A stretch of 64,000 nt of DNA from Rhodoferax ferrireducens T118 (GTDB lineage Bacteria > Pseudomonadota > Gammaproteobacteria > Burkholderiales > Burkholderiaceae_C): assembly GCF_000013605.1 (NCBI RefSeq), contig NC_007908.1, forward strand, positions 2,666,001-2,730,000, given 5' to 3'. This document shows positions 33,203 to 42,018 of the stretch, piece after piece. The notes beneath the pieces are model-generated. The model made no database searches and was not told the origin of the DNA. It was given only the letters and a program-made list of their open reading frames with translations. Every line of letters begins with the position of its first letter. The stretch's first letter is position 1. Both the position numbers and the translations under genes were made by a program.

Positions 33203-33413
33203 GACCCCTCCAGCAATAAGTTATGGCCAGACGTTCTGTCACGCATTCTGGAAATACCGTTACAGCCGCCTCGAAAAATACCGATCATCCAAGCCTGAAA
33301 AACCGGCTACATATCCACCGCTCAAGAAAGTTGGGCTGCTCGCAGCGCCCCTTCCCCCTAGGTAGAGCGGGTGGAATATAGCTGGTTTGAAGGCTGGATT
33401 GCCCGCTATCGGG

Positions 33414-33441
33414 CGAGCGGTTTCCTGAAGGATTGAGCGGT
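33414..33441 (-). promoter_or_regulatory. BtsR/YehT-like direct repeat upstream of cstA
   Basis: On the cstA coding strand ACCGCTCA (33441-33434) and ACCGCTCG (33421-33414) are direct repeats 20 bp start to start. The E. coli BtsR (YehT) target is two ACC-G/A-CT-C/T-A half sites about 13 bp apart. Another ACCGCTCA lies on the plus strand at 33317-33324. The site is about 210 bp before the cstA ATG and directly beside the LytTR regulator gene. Confidence 0.6.
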
Positions 33442-33473
33442 GCCCAAGGCAGTTTGAACGGTGGCCACATCGT

Positions 33474-34190
33474 TCAGGTAATGAGCAGTCTGTCCTTCAC
33501 CTCGCGCAGGTACCGACGACTGACGGGGATACATTTGCCGCTGTGGGTGCGGATTTCAGCCACGCCATTCTCCAGCAAGGCGATCTCGGCGATCTGGTCA
33601 ATGTTGACCAGGTACTGCCGATGACAGCGGATCAGCGGCGTGCGCTCCTGCAGGAGCTTCAAAGTCAGCTCGGTGGTGCCCTGTTGCGTGGCGCCCACCA
33701 CCTGCACGCCGGCAATGTCGGTGTGAACGAATTCAACGGCATCGAGTTGCAGTAAAAATATTCGGTTGTGGCCAATACAGGGGATTTGCCGCAGCGCACT
33801 GCCTGCTCCCGGAACGACCTTGAGCGCGGAATGTGCGCCAGTGCGCAGCCAATTCAGTGTTTTGGCAAGGCGTTGTGGATCAATCGGTTTCAGGAGGTAG
33901 TCAGCCGCGTGCTCCTCAAATGCTTGCAGGGCATGCTCGTCGTAGGCGGTCACAAACACGATACGCGGAAGAGCCGAGGATTCGATCATGCTGACCATCT
34001 CCAGGCCACTCACGCGCGGCATCTGAATATCCAGGAACACAACGTCCGGACGGAGACGATGGATGGCTGCCAGCCCCTCGATGGCATTGGCGCACTCCCC
34101 CAGAATCTCGACATCGGGCTCGACCGCCAGCAGCGCTTTGAGCTCATCCCGGGACGGGGCCTCGTCATCGATGATCAACGCGGTTAGCAT
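33474..34190 (-). CDS. LytTR family response regulator (BtsR/YehT-like)
   Basis: 238 residues. Receiver domain with acidic pair IIDDE, phospho-acceptor Asp54 in VVFLDIQMP, and Lys101 in YLLKPID. A C-terminal LytTR DNA-binding domain follows, with FVHTDIAGVQVVGATQ, RTPLIRCHRQYLVNIDQIAE, and PVSRRYLREVKDRL. It overlaps the sensor kinase gene by 7 nt. By family and position it is expected to activate cstA. Confidence 0.93.
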   Translation of the reverse strand: MLTALIIDDEAPSRDELKALLAVEPDVEILGECANAIEGLAAIHRLRPDVVFLDIQMPRVSGLEMVSMIESSALPRIVFVTAYDEHALQAFEEHAADYLLKPIDPQRLAKTLNWLRTGAHSALKVVPGAGSALRQIPCIGHNRIFLLQLDAVEFVHTDIAGVQVVGATQQGTTELTLKLLQERTPLIRCHRQYLVNIDQIAEIALLENGVAEIRTHSGKCIPVSRRYLREVKDRLLIT

Positions 34191-35890
34191 GGGACAAGCT
34201 CTTCTTCAATGGGTAGGCAGATGGAAACCCTGGTAAGACTCTCTGGCTGGCACGTCACATCGACCCCATAGGCGACGCCGTAGCGCAACTTGATACGTCG
34301 ATCCACCAGGTTCATGCCCAAGCCGTCGCTATCCGGTCTCGGCTGGTACAGGCCGGCGCTGTCTTCAACGAAAATAGTCAACAATTTGTTTTCCAGCTGC
34401 GCGCTGATGGTGATCTTGCCTGGCTCGAGCATCTGCGAAATGCCGTGTTTAATGGCGTTCTCGACAATGGGCTGCAGGGAAAAGGCAGGCAGTCGCAGAC
34501 CCAACAACTCGTCCGCAATCGCGATTTCGACATTGAGGCGGTCAGGAAAGCGTGCAAGTTCAATGCGCAGATAGGCATCGACGTGTTCGATTTCATCTTT
34601 GAGTGTGGCGTCATTGCCGACGCGCTTGAGGCTCTTGCGAAAAAAGGTCGAGAGGTAGTGCACGAGATGTCGAGCCGCTTCCGGATCGCGTCGAATGACC
34701 GCCGCCAGCGTATTCAGCGCATTGAATAGGAAGTGCGGATTGATCTGCGCCTGCAGCAGTTTGACTTCTGATTGCGTCAGCAGCCGTTTCTGCTCCTCGA
34801 TTTTCCCGGCCAGAACCTGATTGGACAAGAGGCGGGCGATACCTTCGCCCAGGGTGCGGTTGAGCGAGGAGAAAAATTTCGATGTCGGCTCATAAAGCTT
34901 GATGGTCCCGAATACCCGGTTTTGCTCGCCGCGCAGCGGTATAACCAAGCAGGAACCCAATTTACAGTCCTTTGACACCGAGCAGCAATAGGGTACAGCG
35001 GCGCCGTCGGCGTAAACAACTTCATTGTGGGTGATGGCATAAAAAGTGTGCGATGAAGCAATGGGTGTGCCTGGCAGATGGTGATCTGCGCCAACGCCGA
35101 CAAAACCAAGCAGCTTCTCGCAATCCGTAATGGCGACCGCGCCGACACCGGTTTCTTCCTGAATGATAGTGGCCATACGGGCGCAGTTCTGCTCGTTGAA
35201 GCCCTGCATCAATACGCCAACGGAACGCTCGGCAATGCGCAATGCCTTGGCCGAAAATGCAATTGAGTACTTTTCCAATGTCTCCCTGCGATCCAGAATC
35301 AAGCGCATGAACAAGGCGGCGCCAAACGAGTTGGTAAGGAGCATCGGCAGAATGATCTGGGCCACCAGATGCTCTGCCTTATCAAATGGCTTGGCCATCA
35401 GCAAAATGATGCTCATCTGCGCCAGTTCGGCGACCAGCGTCGTACCGAACGCAATCATCGGGCTGAGCAGCCGGTCGGCTTGATGACGACGCAGCAGATA
35501 GAGATGCACGCAGCCGCCGATGATGCCTTCTGTGATGGTCGAAACGGCACAGGCCGAGGCCGAAAAACCACCAAGTGAATAGCGGTGCAGACCGCCAGTA
35601 AGTCCGACCGCGAAGCCAACCAGGGGACCACCCAGAAGACCGCCAAGCACGGCACCGATCGCACGCGTATTGGCAATCGCGCCTTCGATCTGGAAGCCAA
35701 GATAGGTGCCCATGATGCAAAAGCCCGAGAAAACAAAATAACAGACTAGCTTGTCGGGCAGGCGCACGGTGACCTGCATCAATGGCGCAAATAGTGGCGT
35801 CTTGCTCAAGAGGTAGGCAACCACCAGATACACGCACATCTGCTGCATCAGGTCGCCGACCAGAACAAGGTGGTTTATTTCTGTAAACAT
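34184..35890 (-). CDS. LytS family sensor histidine kinase (BtsS/YehU-like)
   Basis: 568 residues from ATG 35890 (GGAG upstream). The 5TM-5TMR_LYT membrane sensor includes AVLGGLLGGPLVGFAVGLTG and GGFSASACAVSTITEGIIGG. A GAF-like region follows, with a Cys-rich stretch YCCSVSKDCKLGSC. The kinase core is LLQAQINPHFLFNALNTLAA (phospho-acceptor His) with ATPase boxes PIVENAIKHGIS and DGLGMNLVDRRIKLRYG. It pairs with the LytTR regulator. The cysteine cluster is a candidate metal or redox site. Confidence 0.93.
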   Translation of the reverse strand: MFTEINHLVLVGDLMQQMCVYLVVAYLLSKTPLFAPLMQVTVRLPDKLVCYFVFSGFCIMGTYLGFQIEGAIANTRAIGAVLGGLLGGPLVGFAVGLTGGLHRYSLGGFSASACAVSTITEGIIGGCVHLYLLRRHQADRLLSPMIAFGTTLVAELAQMSIILLMAKPFDKAEHLVAQIILPMLLTNSFGAALFMRLILDRRETLEKYSIAFSAKALRIAERSVGVLMQGFNEQNCARMATIIQEETGVGAVAITDCEKLLGFVGVGADHHLPGTPIASSHTFYAITHNEVVYADGAAVPYCCSVSKDCKLGSCLVIPLRGEQNRVFGTIKLYEPTSKFFSSLNRTLGEGIARLLSNQVLAGKIEEQKRLLTQSEVKLLQAQINPHFLFNALNTLAAVIRRDPEAARHLVHYLSTFFRKSLKRVGNDATLKDEIEHVDAYLRIELARFPDRLNVEIAIADELLGLRLPAFSLQPIVENAIKHGISQMLEPGKITISAQLENKLLTIFVEDSAGLYQPRPDSDGLGMNLVDRRIKLRYGVAYGVDVTCQPESLTRVSICLPIEEELVPC

Positions 35891-36527
35891 GGTGTCGACT
35901 CCGGGAGGCGTATAAGCCAGTGCTGTCGCTTCTCCCTTGCCGAGGCAGTTGAGACATCGTGTGCAGCGCATTCGTCATTAGGACGCCTATTGCAAACACT
36001 GGTATTGTCAACCGATTGGCTTATGACCGATGCTACCCCTTGGACAATGACGAGTTTCATACCGCTGCCGTGATGGCACACCTAAGCGCATTCCAGACCG
36101 CAAGCCTGAACACGTAGCGCCCGTTCTTGCTTGGCGTTGTGGTTTTAGCGGCAATGCATGAATTGGCTTGCGACTTGATGTGCGCCGACATGAAGCACTG
36201 CACCACAAGAGCAGCCCACCGTCAAGACTCGATTTTTAACCCCGAACGACTGGTACCGGGAATTCGATTCGGTGATGGGCCGTTATTGGGCGTCCTCCAA
36301 TGTCGGCACTGCTCGACAGCAGGCGTTCAGGTCCGTCAAATGGGCAACGCCAAGCCGAGTGACACCCCCCAGTTCTTTCTGACTGGCCGGTACGGAGCAA
36401 CGATTTCGCAATGTATACCCGCTTTGTGTCTCTTGCGGGCATTCATGGCGGCGCCGACGCCAGCCACCACCAACTGGATAGACTTGCCGCATCACCCCTT
36501 GCCGACGCCCTTCGAGAGACTTCAAAC
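35891..36527. repeat. gene-free stretch with accessory-region repeat, copy 4
   Basis: 637 bp with no supported gene. At 36381-36446 it reads CTGGCCGGTACGGAGCAACG and, a little further, TATACCCGCTTTGTGTCTC, which are the two opening blocks of the repeat at 18480-18540. The sensor-kinase promoter should lie between about 35900 and 36100. The rest shows nothing I recognise. Confidence 0.5.
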
Positions 36528-36800
36528 ATGCCCACCAAGACGTTCACAAGCGGCCGCATCAAGAAGGCCGACTACAACACTGCGTCGCGACAGCTGGACC
36601 TGCATTGGGACAACAAGACCGTCCTGGCCTACAAGCATGTTCCCGAAGAGGTGTATCGGCGCCTTTGCAGCGCACCCAACCCGGCGGCGTACTGGGAGGA
36701 CCGGATCGCGGAGGAGTACCCGAAGGGCACACCGATGACCTCCAGCGCTGATCCAGATGGAGCCAAGAAACTTGATGACCTGTTTGGGGGCGGGGACTGA
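36528..36800 (+). CDS. KTSC domain protein
   Basis: 90 residues from ATG 36528. The KTSC domain spans about residues 10-65: KKADYNTASRQLDLHWDNKT, YKHVPEEVYRRLCSAPNPAA, and a conserved aromatic end AYWEDRIAEEYPKG. It has an Asp/Gly-rich tail. KTSC domains occur alone or next to lysyl-tRNA synthetase-like proteins, and the function is unclear. The upstream ribosome site is weak (GAGAG). Confidence 0.8.
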   Translation: MPTKTFTSGRIKKADYNTASRQLDLHWDNKTVLAYKHVPEEVYRRLCSAPNPAAYWEDRIAEEYPKGTPMTSSADPDGAKKLDDLFGGGD

Positions 36801-36890
36801 GTGGCCGGGCGGCTGCGGGTTCAGTCGTCATTGAAATCCTCGCATCGATGCTCCGCGCTTGTTTATGCCGGCAATCCCGCCCTGAAGCGC

Positions 36891-36927
36891 TAAAAAAAAA
36901 AGCCCCATCTCCGCGGGAGAAGGGGCT
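36891..36927 (-). terminator. rho-independent terminator after tRNA-Val
   Basis: The minus strand reads AGCCCC-TTCTCC, a CGC loop, GGAGAT-GGGGCT, then ten T. A strong stem with one mismatch directly downstream of the tRNA. Confidence 0.9.
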
Positions 36928-36934
36928 TTGAATT

Positions 36935-37011
36935 TGGTAGGCGCAATTGGACTCGAACCAACGACCCCCACCATGTCAAGGTGGTGCTCTAACCAGCTGA
37001 GCTATGCGCCT
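36935..37011 (-). tRNA. tRNA-Val (anticodon GAC)
   Basis: 77 nt with encoded CCA. Acceptor stem AGGCGCA/TGCGCCT, D arm GCTC..GAGC, anticodon stem CCACC/GGTGG around loop TTGACAT (anticodon GAC), T arm GTTGG TTCGAGT CCAAT, discriminator A. Followed by a clear terminator, so it is a single-gene unit. Confidence 0.97.
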
Positions 37012-37176
37012 GAAATTGTCATCAGCCGCAAATTGTAGCAGCAAAATTTAGCCCACCTCAAACCCGAACTTGCACAAGTTCAGGTGTCTGAAGACCTCCT
37101 TTATAGCCAGATCGCATATCCAAATCATCAAAAGATAGTTTGAAATATAAAGCCTTGCCTTTAGAGTCCACCTCCT

Positions 37177-37968
37177 ATGCAAGACTTCGCTTTCATTTTT
37201 GCCGGCTTTTTTGTTGGAATCGTGGTCGGCCTCACCGGGGTCGGCGGCGGCTCACTGATGACACCCATCCTGATCTTTGTTTTTGGCGTCAAGCCCTACA
37301 TGGCCGTCGGCACCGATCTGCTGTTTGCCGCGTTTACCAAAATGGGCGGCACCGTCAAGATGGCACGCGCGCGTCAGGTGGAGTGGCGTGTCGTGTTTCA
37401 TCTCTCGGCGGGCAGCATTCCGGCGGCATTGATTACCCTTTTGATCCTCAACCGAGTGGGTGCGGCCAGCGCCCATGTTCAGCATCTGATGACCAGCACG
37501 CTGGGCGTGGCCTTGCTGCTCACGGCGGCAGCCACCCTGTACAAGGCCATGCGCGGCAAGGCAGCACCCACGTCTGTGGCGCGCGGCCAGGAGGCACTGG
37601 CCGCCAAGCCCTTGCACTGGAGCCTGCCGCTGCTGTTTGGTGCCGTGATTGGCACACTCGTGACCCTCACCTCCGTGGGCGCGGGTGCCATTGGCGTCAC
37701 CGTGCTGATGGTGTTGTACCCCTTGCTGCCGCTGCCGCGCATTGTGGCGGCCGATATTGCCTATGCCGTGCCGCTCACCCTGGTGGCGGGGCTGGGCCAC
37801 GCCTCGCTGGGTTCGGTGGACTGGCCCTTGCTGGCCAAACTGCTGGCGGGTTCGATTCCCGGCATCTGGGTCGGCTCGCACCTGATGTCGCGCATTCCAG
37901 AGCGGATGATTCGTTCCCTGCTGTCCGTGCTGCTGGCCTATGCCGGCACCAAATTAATCGCCCTGTGA
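37177..37968 (+). CDS. TauE/SafE family sulfite/sulfonate exporter-like permease
   Basis: 263 residues with about eight membrane helices. The family repeat appears in both halves: GIVVGLTGVGGGSLMTPILI near residue 15 and LVTLTSVGAGAIGVTVLMVL near 165. Members move sulfite, sulfonates or related anions. 63 bp before the sulfite reductase gene on the same strand, so it probably handles sulfur anions for, or protects, this pathway. Confidence 0.9.
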   Translation: MQDFAFIFAGFFVGIVVGLTGVGGGSLMTPILIFVFGVKPYMAVGTDLLFAAFTKMGGTVKMARARQVEWRVVFHLSAGSIPAALITLLILNRVGAASAHVQHLMTSTLGVALLLTAAATLYKAMRGKAAPTSVARGQEALAAKPLHWSLPLLFGAVIGTLVTLTSVGAGAIGVTVLMVLYPLLPLPRIVAADIAYAVPLTLVAGLGHASLGSVDWPLLAKLLAGSIPGIWVGSHLMSRIPERMIRSLLSVLLAYAGTKLIAL

Positions 37969-38031
37969 CACTTCACCGGACAATCCACCCTCTTTAAACC
38001 GTCGGTTCAGCCCTTTTGACCTTAATCCACC

Positions 38032-39849
38032 ATGTACCAATACACCGACTTTGACCGCCAATTTGTTCATCAACGCGCCGCGCAGTACCGCGACCAGCTT
38101 GAGCGCAACCTGAGCGGTCAGCTCAGCGACGATGATTTCCGCCCCTTGCGGCTGCAAAACGGCTGGTATGTGCAGCGCTACGCGCCCATGCTGCGTGTGG
38201 CGGTGCCGTACGGCGAGCTGGCCAGCCGGCAACTGCGCGTGCTGGCCCGCATTGCGCGCGAGTTTGACCAACCCAGCGCGCAGGTTTATGAGACCGCCAC
38301 GACGACCCAGGCCGCGCTGGGCACGCCGCATTTGCCCACCGGTTACGGCCACTTCACGACCCGCCACAACGTGCAGTTCAACTGGATCCCGCTGGACAAG
38401 AGTGCCGATGTGATGGAACTGCTGGCCAGTGTGGACATGCACGGCATTCAGACCAGCGGCAATTGCATTCGCAACATCACCAGCGACGCGCTGGCCGGTG
38501 TGGCGGTTGACGAGGACATCGACCCGCGCCCGTATTGCGAAATCATGCGCCAGTGGAGCACGCTGCACCCCGAGTTTGCGTTTTTGCCGCGCAAGTTCAA
38601 GATCGCGGTCTCGGGCGCACGGGAGGACCGCGCGGCCACCGCCTGGCACGACATTGGTCTGCACCTGCTGCGCGACGCGGACGGCCAGATCGGCTTCAAG
38701 GTCCAGGTGGGGGGCGGCATGGGCCGCACACCGGTCATTGCCAGCACCATCCGTTCCTTTTTGCCTTGGAACGAGATTCTGAACTTTCTGGAAGCCGTGG
38801 TGCGCGTCTATAACCGCTGGGGCCGACGCGACAACATGTACAAGGCGCGCATCAAGATTCTGGTCAAGGCCGAGGGCCAGCGCTTCATCGACGAGGTCGA
38901 GGCCGAGTACCAGGACATCCTGACCCACGACGGCGCGCCGCACACGATTCCGCAGACCGAGCTGGACCGGGTTTCAGCATCATTCAGGCCGCCTGCCCTT
39001 GCGCAGCAAGGACAAGCAGCTATCAAGAATGAAGCGACTGAATGGTCGGACAAGGACGCCAACGAGTACCAGCGCTGGCTCAGGCAAAACGTGGCGCCGC
39101 ACAAAGACCCCGCTTTGCGCGCCGTCACCCTGTCGTTCAAGCGCCTGGGTCAGGCCCCGGGCGACGCCAGCGCCGATCAGTTGGATACCGCCGCTGATCT
39201 GGCGGACCGGTTCAGCGCCGGTGAAGTACGCGTCACGCACCAGCAGAACCTGCTGCTGCCCTGGGTACGCGCCGACCAGTTGCCCGCGCTGTGGCAGGCG
39301 GCCCGTCAAGCCGGTCTGGCCAAAGCCAACATCGGGCTGTTGACCGACATGATTGCCTGCCCCGGCGGCGACTTGTGCGCGCTGGCCAACGCCCGCTCCA
39401 TTCCCGTGGCCGCGGCGATCAGCGAGCGCTTCCAGGACCTTGACGAGCTGTTTGACCTGGGCCAGATTGACCTGCACATCAGCGGCTGCATCAACTCCTG
39501 CGGTCACCATCACAGCGGTCACATCGGCATTTTGGGCGTCGACAAGGATGGGCGCGAGTGGTACCAGGTGTCGCTCGGCGGCTCGGACGGCAGCACACTG
39601 TCTGGCGCCGCCGTGCCGGGCAAGGTGATTGGGCCGTCATTTGCGGCGTCTGAAGTGACCGATGTGGTGGAGGCGCTGCTGGACACCTACCGCCTGCAGC
39701 GTTTGCCTGGTGAGCGTTTTATCACCACCGTGCGGCGCCTCGGTCTGGAGCCGTTTCGCGCTGCCGCCAACCAAGTGCGCAGCGAGACCGGCAACAGCGG
39801 CAAAGAACTCCATATTCATCTGACCACGGCCGATGCCTTGACCGATTGA
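38032..39849 (+). CDS. cysI: nitrite/sulfite reductase hemoprotein (assimilatory sulfite reductase)
   Basis: Siroheme/4Fe-4S enzyme reducing sulfite to sulfide. 605 residues. First half: the ferredoxin-like domain and siroheme-contact GYGHFTTRHNVQFNWIPL, SGNCIRNITSD. Second half: cluster/siroheme cysteines in IACPGGDLC (about residue 442) and ISGCINSCGHHH (about residue 484). No CysJ flavoprotein follows; electrons may come from ferredoxin (fdxA and its reductase downstream). The segment VSASFRPPALAQQGQAAIKN in the linker between halves is encoded by an in-gene repeat (38972-39030). It heads the cys operon, where sulfite rather than nitrite is the likely substrate. Confidence 0.93.
   Translation: MYQYTDFDRQFVHQRAAQYRDQLERNLSGQLSDDDFRPLRLQNGWYVQRYAPMLRVAVPYGELASRQLRVLARIAREFDQPSAQVYETATTTQAALGTPHLPTGYGHFTTRHNVQFNWIPLDKSADVMELLASVDMHGIQTSGNCIRNITSDALAGVAVDEDIDPRPYCEIMRQWSTLHPEFAFLPRKFKIAVSGAREDRAATAWHDIGLHLLRDADGQIGFKVQVGGGMGRTPVIASTIRSFLPWNEILNFLEAVVRVYNRWGRRDNMYKARIKILVKAEGQRFIDEVEAEYQDILTHDGAPHTIPQTELDRVSASFRPPALAQQGQAAIKNEATEWSDKDANEYQRWLRQNVAPHKDPALRAVTLSFKRLGQAPGDASADQLDTAADLADRFSAGEVRVTHQQNLLLPWVRADQLPALWQAARQAGLAKANIGLLTDMIACPGGDLCALANARSIPVAAAISERFQDLDELFDLGQIDLHISGCINSCGHHHSGHIGILGVDKDGREWYQVSLGGSDGSTLSGAAVPGKVIGPSFAASEVTDVVEALLDTYRLQRLPGERFITTVRRLGLEPFRAAANQVRSETGNSGKELHIHLTTADALTD
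38972..39030 (-). repeat. in-gene dispersed repeat, copy C (within cysI, antisense)
   Basis: The minus strand reads TTGATAGCTGCTTG, then a variable centre, GGGCAGGCGGCC, then TGAATGATGCTGAAA. It is more diverged in the GGGGGCTAGAGGC block but keeps the order. Translated within the linker between the two sulfite reductase halves. Confidence 0.65.
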
Positions 39850-39861
39850 GATCAAACCCTT

Positions 39862-40302
39862 ATGCAAAATACTCTCAAATTAATAGCTGCCAACCTAGAT
39901 TCAACGCTGGCTACAGGCCTGAATGTCATAAATTTGGCGAACGATGCCGACCCGCGCACCGTGGCGCTGGCTGGGGTGGACCGCGTTGAGCTGAACTTCC
40001 CCAAGTTCACCGATGGCCGCGCCTTTAGCCAGGCGTTGTTGCTGCGCCGCCGTCTGGGCTTCAAGGGCGAGATTCGCGCCACCGGCGACGTGCTGATCGA
40101 CCAAGTGCTGCAAATGCAGCGCAGCGGCTTTGATGCCGCCGTGCTGCGCGCTGACCAGGACATCGAGCAGGCGCAGCGCCAGCTTGAGCGCTTCAGCGGC
40201 TTTTACCAAGGTGATGTGCAGCGAGCGCCCCTGTTTGCGGCGGCAACCGGCGTCTCTGCCGGCGTCAAAACACCGAAGGAGTTGCGGCATGAGCGCCATT
40301 GA
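39862..40302 (+). CDS. DUF934 domain protein (sulfite reductase-associated)
   Basis: 146 residues. The DUF934 core: AGVDRVELNFPKFTDGRAFS, LLRRRLGFKGEIRATGDVL, and FDAAVLRADQD. The family is found almost always between a nitrite/sulfite reductase and cysH and is presumed to help sulfite reduction; its mechanism is unknown. The first ~25 codons are made of an in-gene repeat (39877-39937), so the N-terminus (LKLIAANLDSTLATGLNVIN) may be acquired. It overlaps cysH by 14 nt. Confidence 0.9.
   Translation: MQNTLKLIAANLDSTLATGLNVINLANDADPRTVALAGVDRVELNFPKFTDGRAFSQALLLRRRLGFKGEIRATGDVLIDQVLQMQRSGFDAAVLRADQDIEQAQRQLERFSGFYQGDVQRAPLFAAATGVSAGVKTPKELRHERH
39877..39937 (+). repeat. in-gene dispersed repeat, copy D (5' end of DUF934 gene, sense)
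   Basis: Reads TTAATAGCTGCC, a centre with GATTCAACG, CTGGCTACAGGCCTG, then AATGTCATAAATTTG. Blocks match copy E in the same order and in the same reading frame (LIAANLDSTLATGLNVIN against SIAARAYSTGASGRNDIN). Confidence 0.75.
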
Positions 40303-41050
40303 TCTCAACGCCCGCGCCTCAGGCAACTTTGAAGCCAAACTGCTTGAGACAACTGCAGTGCTGCAACAGGCCGCGCGTGACTACGCGCCGCTGAGCGCAG
40401 GTACTGCGCCGCGTGTCACGCTGGCTTGCAGTCTGGGCGCCGAAGACATGGTGATTGCACACCTGATCAACAGCTTGCAGCTCGACATTGGCATTTTTGT
40501 GCTGGAAACGGGCATGCTGCACACCGAGACGCTTGACTTGCTGGCTCGCCTCAAAGCCTCGTCACGCGCCCCGGTGCAGGTCTTCACCCCGGCCACCGAG
40601 GCGGTCGTGCAGTTTGTGGCGCGTGAAGGCAAGGAGGCGATGTACAAAAGCATTGAACTGCGCAAAGCCTGCTGCAACATCCGGAAAATGGAACCTTTGA
40701 ACCGCGCCCTCACAGGCAAAGCCGCCTGGATCACCGGCCTGCGCCGCGAGCAGTCCGGCGCGCGCGCGGACGTGCCCCTGATCGACACCTCAGATGCCAC
40801 CCGCGTCAAGCTCAACCCGCTGGCCAACTGGACCTGGGGTGACGTCTGGCATTTCATCGCCATCAACAAGATTGACTACAACCCGCTGCACGACCAGTTT
40901 TACCCCAGCATCGGCTGCGCGCCCTGCACCCGGGCCATCAGCCTGGGCGAAGATTTTCGCGCCGGGCGCTGGTGGTGGGAAGACGAGACAGCCAAAGAAT
41001 GCGGCCTGCATGTCAAAGCCAGCCCACTGCCAGAAAAGGCCCCCACATGA
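40289..41050 (+). CDS. cysH: phosphoadenylyl/adenylyl-sulfate reductase (APS type)
   Basis: Reduces activated sulfate to sulfite with thioredoxin. 253 residues from ATG 40289 (AAGGAG upstream). The nucleotide-binding loop is TLACSLGAEDMV. Paired cysteines in KACCNIRK and GCAPCTR form the 4Fe-4S site that marks the APS-using type. No cysC kinase is seen in the operon, which fits. The C-terminal ECGLHVK holds the catalytic Cys. The stop overlaps the cysD start (ATGA). Confidence 0.95.
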   Translation: MSAIDLNARASGNFEAKLLETTAVLQQAARDYAPLSAGTAPRVTLACSLGAEDMVIAHLINSLQLDIGIFVLETGMLHTETLDLLARLKASSRAPVQVFTPATEAVVQFVAREGKEAMYKSIELRKACCNIRKMEPLNRALTGKAAWITGLRREQSGARADVPLIDTSDATRVKLNPLANWTWGDVWHFIAINKIDYNPLHDQFYPSIGCAPCTRAISLGEDFRAGRWWWEDETAKECGLHVKASPLPEKAPT

Positions 41051-42018
41051 ATGCCCCGATACTTTCCAACCTGCTGCAACCCATGACGCACCACCCCCGC
41101 CCTGACCATCTCAGCAACGCCCATCTCGATGCGCTGGAGGAAGAAACCATCTTCATCCTGCGCGAGGTGGCGGCCGCGTTTGAGCGCCCGACCTTGCTGT
41201 TCTCCGGCGGCAAAGACTCGCTGGTGATGCTCAAGTGCGCTGAAAAAGCCTTTATGGACAGCAAAACCGGCGGCCACATTCCCTACCCGCTGCTGATGAT
41301 CGACACCGGCCACAACTTCCATGAGGTCACTGATTTCCGTGACGCCCGGGCCAAAGAGCTGGGCGCCGAGCTGATTGTGCGCAGCGTCGAAGACTCGATG
41401 GCGCGTGGCACCGTGCGGCTGGCGCATCCGGGCGAAAGCCGCAACGTGCACCAGTCGGTCACGCTGCTCGAAGCCATTGAAGAATTCCGCTTTGACGCGC
41501 TGATTGGCGGGGCCCGGCGTGACGAAGAAAAGGCGCGCGCCAAGGAGCGCATCTTCAGCCACCGCGACAGTTTTGGTCAATGGCAACCGAAAGAGCAACG
41601 CCCCGAGCTGTGGACGCTGTTCAACACTCGCCTGCACCCAGGTGAACACTTCCGGGTATTCCCGATCAGCAACTGGACCGAGCTCGATGTGTGGCAGTAC
41701 ATTGCCCGTGAACGGGTCGCCCTGCCCTCGCTTTATTACACGCACCAACGGGCGGTGGTGGAGCGCAAAGGCCTGCTGGTGCCGGTGACCGACTTGACCC
41801 CGGCCAAGCCGGGTGAGCAAGTGCAAACACGCAACGTGCGGTTTCGCACCGTGGGCGACATCACCTGCACCTGCCCGGTGGAAAGCCGGGCCGCGACGCC
41901 GGACGACATCGTGATCGAAACCCTGGCCGCCGATGTGAGCGAGCGCGGCGCGACCCGCATGGACGACAAAACCTCTGAGGCTTCGATGGAGAAGCGCAAG
42001 AAAGACGGATACTTCTGA
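41047..42018 (+). CDS. cysD: sulfate adenylyltransferase subunit 2
   Basis: Makes APS from sulfate and ATP in a complex with CysN. 323 residues. The PP-loop LLFSGGKDSLVMLKCAEKAF is present, followed by MIDTGHNFHEVTDFRD and GGARRDEEKARAKERIFSHR. Ends with KKDGYF as usual. The start overlaps the cysH stop and the stop shares bases with the cysN start (TGATG), so cysH-cysD-cysN are translated as a unit. Confidence 0.97.
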   Translation: MNAPILSNLLQPMTHHPRPDHLSNAHLDALEEETIFILREVAAAFERPTLLFSGGKDSLVMLKCAEKAFMDSKTGGHIPYPLLMIDTGHNFHEVTDFRDARAKELGAELIVRSVEDSMARGTVRLAHPGESRNVHQSVTLLEAIEEFRFDALIGGARRDEEKARAKERIFSHRDSFGQWQPKEQRPELWTLFNTRLHPGEHFRVFPISNWTELDVWQYIARERVALPSLYYTHQRAVVERKGLLVPVTDLTPAKPGEQVQTRNVRFRTVGDITCTCPVESRAATPDDIVIETLAADVSERGATRMDDKTSEASMEKRKKDGYF

